DNA of 8,495 nt from Desulfofustis sp. (GTDB lineage: Bacteria; Desulfobacterota; Desulfobulbia; Desulfobulbales; Desulfocapsaceae). The notes below the pieces were generated by a model, which saw nothing but the letters and a program-made list of their open reading frames with translations, did not search any database and was not told the DNA's origin. The stretch is from contig JAQYVS010000301.1 in the NCBI GenBank assembly GCA_030145365.1, positions 1 through 8,495 on the forward strand. The letters run 5' to 3'. The stretch's first letter is position 1. Each line of letters begins with the position of its first letter. Both the position numbers and the translations under genes were made by a program. Below, in pieces: positions 6,431-8,495 of this stretch.

Positions 6431-7335
6431 TGGTCGCGCTGTCTATTACCGATCTGCGAAAAACCTACAAAGGTGGATTTGAGGCCCTGAAAGGGATCTC
6501 ACTTGACGTAAAAGAAGGGGAGTTCTTTGGTCTTCTTGGTCCAAACGGGGCAGGAAAGACTACGACCATCGGCATCGTCACTTCGCTGACTACCAAAACA
6601 GCAGGCAAGGTATCCGTTTTCGGAATTGATATTGATCAGGATTTTCCAGGTGCAAAACGTATGATAGGGGTTGTGCCCCAGGAGTTTAATTTCTCAATTT
6701 TTGAAAGGGTCCAGGATATCGTCTGCCAGCAGGCCGGTTATTACGGTATAGGCAGACAGGACGCCTTGGTCCGTTCGGAAAAATATCTGAAAAAACTGGG
6801 GCTCTGGAAAAAGCGAAACACCACTGCCCGAGAGCTCTCGGGTGGTATGAAAAGACGCCTGATGATTGCCCGCGGCCTGGTGCATGAACCCAGATTGCTG
6901 ATTCTTGATGAACCGACGGCAGGGGTAGATGTTGAACTCCGCCGCGGCATGTGGGATTTTCTGGAAGAGTTGAACAGCGAGGGAATAACCATCATTTTAA
7001 CCACCCATTATCTCGAAGAAGCCGAGCGGCTCTGTTCGAGAATTGCAATTATCTCAGACGGCAGGATTATTGAAAACACAGATAAACGTGAATTGCTGAA
7101 AAAACTGGACAAAGAAACCTATGTTTTCGACGTCAAAGCAGACAAGCTGACCATCTCACCACTTGAAAATGTTGGTTTTACTCAGCTTGATTCGACAACC
7201 CTAGAAGTAACGATCAGAAAGGGACAATTGCTGAACCGCGTCTTTGAGCACTTAGGTAATCAGGGCGTCGTCGTTGAGTCCCTGCGCAACAAGACCAATA
7301 GGCTGGAAGAGATTTTTATGGAGATGGTTGAATGA
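6430..7335 (+). CDS. yadG: ABC-2 type exporter ATP-binding protein, YadG family
   Basis: A 301-residue cytoplasmic ATPase that powers the permease encoded next. All nucleotide-binding motifs are intact: Walker A GPNGAGKT (37-44), Q-loop glutamine in VVPQEFNF (Q84), signature LSGGM (136-140), Walker B LLILDEP (156-162) and the switch histidine in TTHYLEE (H193). Beyond generic motifs, long stretches (AGYYGI, RSEKYLK, ELSGGMKRRLMIARGL, EPTAGVDVELRR) match E. coli YadG as I recall it. The C-terminal 70 residues, ending NKTNRLEEIFMEMV, are also of that family. The start overlaps the gshB stop (TAATG) with no strong ribosome site of its own, so translation is probably coupled to gshB. It overlaps yadH by 4 nt (ATGA). 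The substrate of YadGH is not established. The operon context hints at thiols or glutathione conjugates (inference). Confidence 0.93.
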   Translation: MVALSITDLRKTYKGGFEALKGISLDVKEGEFFGLLGPNGAGKTTTIGIVTSLTTKTAGKVSVFGIDIDQDFPGAKRMIGVVPQEFNFSIFERVQDIVCQQAGYYGIGRQDALVRSEKYLKKLGLWKKRNTTARELSGGMKRRLMIARGLVHEPRLLILDEPTAGVDVELRRGMWDFLEELNSEGITIILTTHYLEEAERLCSRIAIISDGRIIENTDKRELLKKLDKETYVFDVKADKLTISPLENVGFTQLDSTTLEVTIRKGQLLNRVFEHLGNQGVVVESLRNKTNRLEEIFMEMVE

Positions 7336-8102
7336 TAGGGAATAACCTGATCTGTTTTTATACCATTGCCCGTCGGGAATCCACCAGGATTTTTCGTATC
7401 TGGGTTCAGACCCTGGTGCCGCCGGTTATCACGATGACCCTCTATTTCATCATCTTCGGCAATTTTATCGGTTCACAGCTGGCGGACATAAAAGGCTATG
7501 ACTATATGGCTTTTATTGCCCCGGGCCTGATCATGATGTCGATTATTACCAACTCCTATACCAATACGGTCTCGAGTTTCTTTTCTACCAAATTCCAGAG
7601 AAATATCGAGGAATTGCTGGTCAGCCCGACTCCAGACTGGGTGATTATTCTCGGTTATATTTCCGGCGGCGTGGTTCGCGGTCTCAGTGTCGGTTTCCTG
7701 GTTTCCATGGTCAGTCTCATGTTCACCCGCCTGCCGCTGTTCAGCCTCACCTACACGGTATTGTTCGCACTTCTGACCAGTGTGGTTTTTTCCCTGGCAG
7801 GCATGATCAACGGAATTTTCGCCAGAAAATTCGATGATATTTCAATTATTCCGACCTTTGTGATAACTCCGCTGACCTATCTCGGAGGGGTTTTTTACTC
7901 GATTTCATTGCTCCCCGAATTCTGGCAGTATGTTTCCAAGGCCAACCCGATTATTTATATGGTTGATGGCTTCCGTTACGGTTTTCTTGGTTCTTCAGAT
8001 ATTAATGTGACGATCGGGCTTGGAATGCTGGTACTGTTTGCTATCGGCTTATTTTCAATCAACCTCTATCTTCTGAAAAAGGGAACCGGTACCCGGACCT
8101 GA
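7332..8102 (+). CDS. yadH: ABC-2 type exporter permease, YadH family
   Basis: This 256-residue integral inner-membrane protein has six predicted membrane segments (about 26-46, 58-80, 105-130, 137-163, 171-194, 226-248). Family landmarks resembling E. coli YadH are IWVQTLVPPVITMTLYFIIF (23-42), KFQRNIEELLVSP (87-99), FDDISIIPTF (167-176) and the C-terminal signature NPIIYMVDGFRYGFLG (205-220). With the preceding ATPase it would form a homodimeric permease plus two ATPases. ABC-2 systems with this layout are normally exporters of polysaccharides, lipids or small hydrophobic molecules. The ATG lies inside the ATPase stop region (ATGA overlap), so expression is coupled. No signal peptide or extra soluble domain is present. 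The next gene, glutaredoxin, is 26 nt downstream. Confidence 0.93.
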   Translation: MIGNNLICFYTIARRESTRIFRIWVQTLVPPVITMTLYFIIFGNFIGSQLADIKGYDYMAFIAPGLIMMSIITNSYTNTVSSFFSTKFQRNIEELLVSPTPDWVIILGYISGGVVRGLSVGFLVSMVSLMFTRLPLFSLTYTVLFALLTSVVFSLAGMINGIFARKFDDISIIPTFVITPLTYLGGVFYSISLLPEFWQYVSKANPIIYMVDGFRYGFLGSSDINVTIGLGMLVLFAIGLFSINLYLLKKGTGTRT

Positions 8103-8128
8103 GCCACGGAAAAAACAAGGGATCAAAT

Positions 8129-8371
8129 ATGATTGAACTCTATGTTACCCCTACCTGTCCATTTTGTATCAAGGTTTTGAAAGCTGCTGAACAGATGGGG
8201 CTTGCCGAGGGAGAACACTATCAGCTCGTTGATGCCTCTCCGGGGTCACAAGGCAGGTTAACGGTCCGAAATACAGGCGGCAAAGAAATGGTTCCATTCT
8301 TAATCGACGGGACCGTGTCGATGTATGAAAGCGATGACATTATCGCTTATCTGAAGAGTCGTTTCAGATAA
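8129..8371 (+). CDS. Small glutaredoxin-family thiol oxidoreductase (CPFC)
   Basis: This 80-residue protein is one thioredoxin fold of glutaredoxin type. It opens IELYVTPTCPFC with the redox pair C10-P-F-C13. The cis-proline is in MVPFLIDG (P56), and the glutathione-binding turn is YESDDII (66-72). Length is near the minimum for the family (E. coli Grx1/Grx3 about 82-85). The classical motif is CPYC; CPFC occurs in related glutaredoxin/GST-N-like proteins. A helix-side insertion-like segment (ASPGSQGRLTVRNTGGKE) resembles GST N-terminal domains. The ATG has AAGGGA (8117-8122) at 6 nt. It is the last gene of the gshB-yadG-yadH unit, and its expected electron donor is the glutathione made by the first gene. 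Both active cysteines are present, so dithiol reduction as well as deglutathionylation is possible. Confidence 0.9.
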   Translation: MIELYVTPTCPFCIKVLKAAEQMGLAEGEHYQLVDASPGSQGRLTVRNTGGKEMVPFLIDGTVSMYESDDIIAYLKSRFR

Positions 8372-8373
8372 AA

Positions 8374-8415
8374 ATAAGGCACGGTAGGCTGCGAACCTCG
8401 CTTTATCAGGTTTTT
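8374..8415 (+). terminator. Weak candidate terminator after the glutaredoxin gene
   Basis: ATAAGGC (8374-8380) can pair with GCTTTAT (8400-8406), including one G-U, with an inner AGG/CCT pairing (8386-8388 with 8396-8398). Five T (8411-8415) follow after a 4-nt gap. The stem is short and interrupted. It sits between convergent reading frames, where a terminator is expected, and overlaps the stop of the minus-strand frame that follows. Confidence 0.3.
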
Positions 8416-8495
8416 AGCAGCACCCTTTGATCGTTTCTCGTCCGGTAATTCTATTAATCCACTGGGAAATGATTGCCGCAGCACAGCCAACACCC
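8414..8495 (-). CDS. Probable C-terminal end of an unidentified minus-strand protein ending in Cys-Cys (partial)
   Basis: Read from the window edge, one minus-strand frame gives 26 residues (GVGCAAAIISQWINRITG followed by RETIKGCC) before a TAA at 8414-8416. It is convergent with the glutaredoxin gene and ends just at the candidate terminator, which is where a real gene end would sit. The fragment has a small hydrophobic stretch, a Cys four residues in and a terminal Cys pair, so a metal- or redox-related protein is conceivable. I do not recognise the family. Another minus-strand frame is also open here, running antisense into the glutaredoxin gene, so even the coding call is uncertain. Confidence 0.35.
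   Translation of the reverse strand, partial: GVGCAAAIISQWINRITGRETIKGCC

Noticed and set aside
5406..8380. Exact 11-bp repeat AAAAATAAGGC after the ABM stop (5406-5416) and after the glutaredoxin stop (8370-8380)
   Set aside because: Several 11-bp repeats are expected by chance in 8.5 kb, and the two copies have no shared flanking structure.
1..8495. Mobile element, phage, toxin-antitoxin, CRISPR or defence system
   Set aside because: I found no transposase, integrase, terminal inverted repeats, regularly spaced CRISPR repeats or nuclease-like genes; all well-supported genes are metabolic, proteolytic, transport or redox functions.

Overview
The window is a stretch of bacterial chromosome from a Gram-negative organism. 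It is made of ordinary housekeeping-type genes, with no insertion sequence, phage gene, CRISPR array, tRNA or rRNA that I could see. HflK/HflC, a GshB-type glutathione synthetase and a YadG/YadH-type ABC-2 exporter point to Proteobacteria in the broad sense. A GTP-type PEP carboxykinase in this mixture would fit a deltaproteobacterium (Desulfobacterota, for example Desulfobulbales-like). That placement is inference from family resemblance and cannot be tested here.

Left half (1-4770), all on the minus strand and read right to left: pckG (GTP-dependent PEP carboxykinase) has a very good sigma70-type promoter and an operator-like palindrome in its leader. It is followed by a near-perfect intrinsic terminator. 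A rhomboid-family intramembrane protease with an added soluble N-terminal domain starts almost on top of that terminator. Next, from a separate likely promoter, comes hflK and then hflC, which is cut by the window edge. HflK and HflC form the SPFH-domain complex that modulates the FtsH protease, so rhomboid and hflKC together form a membrane-protein quality-control neighbourhood.

Centre (4644-5077): a 434-bp divergent intergenic region separates the two halves. It holds the pckG promoter and leader, an AT-rich inverted repeat and a weak -10-like box. I see no convincing gene in it.

Right half (5078-8371), plus strand: a small ABM-domain (YgiN/antibiotic-biosynthesis-monooxygenase-like) gene comes first. 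A 147-bp spacer follows, carrying three helically phased 9-bp direct repeats. Then comes a tight four-gene operon: gshB, ABC ATPase (YadG-like), ABC-2 permease (YadH-like) and a small glutaredoxin. The first three overlap at their stop/start codons (TAATG and ATGA), and glutaredoxin follows after 26 nt. The operon joins the last step of glutathione synthesis, a membrane exporter of unknown substrate and a glutathione-dependent oxidoreductase. This suggests a thiol-handling unit and is the most interesting part of the window. A weak convergent terminator lies downstream, followed by the probable C-terminal end of an unidentified minus-strand gene ending in Cys-Cys.
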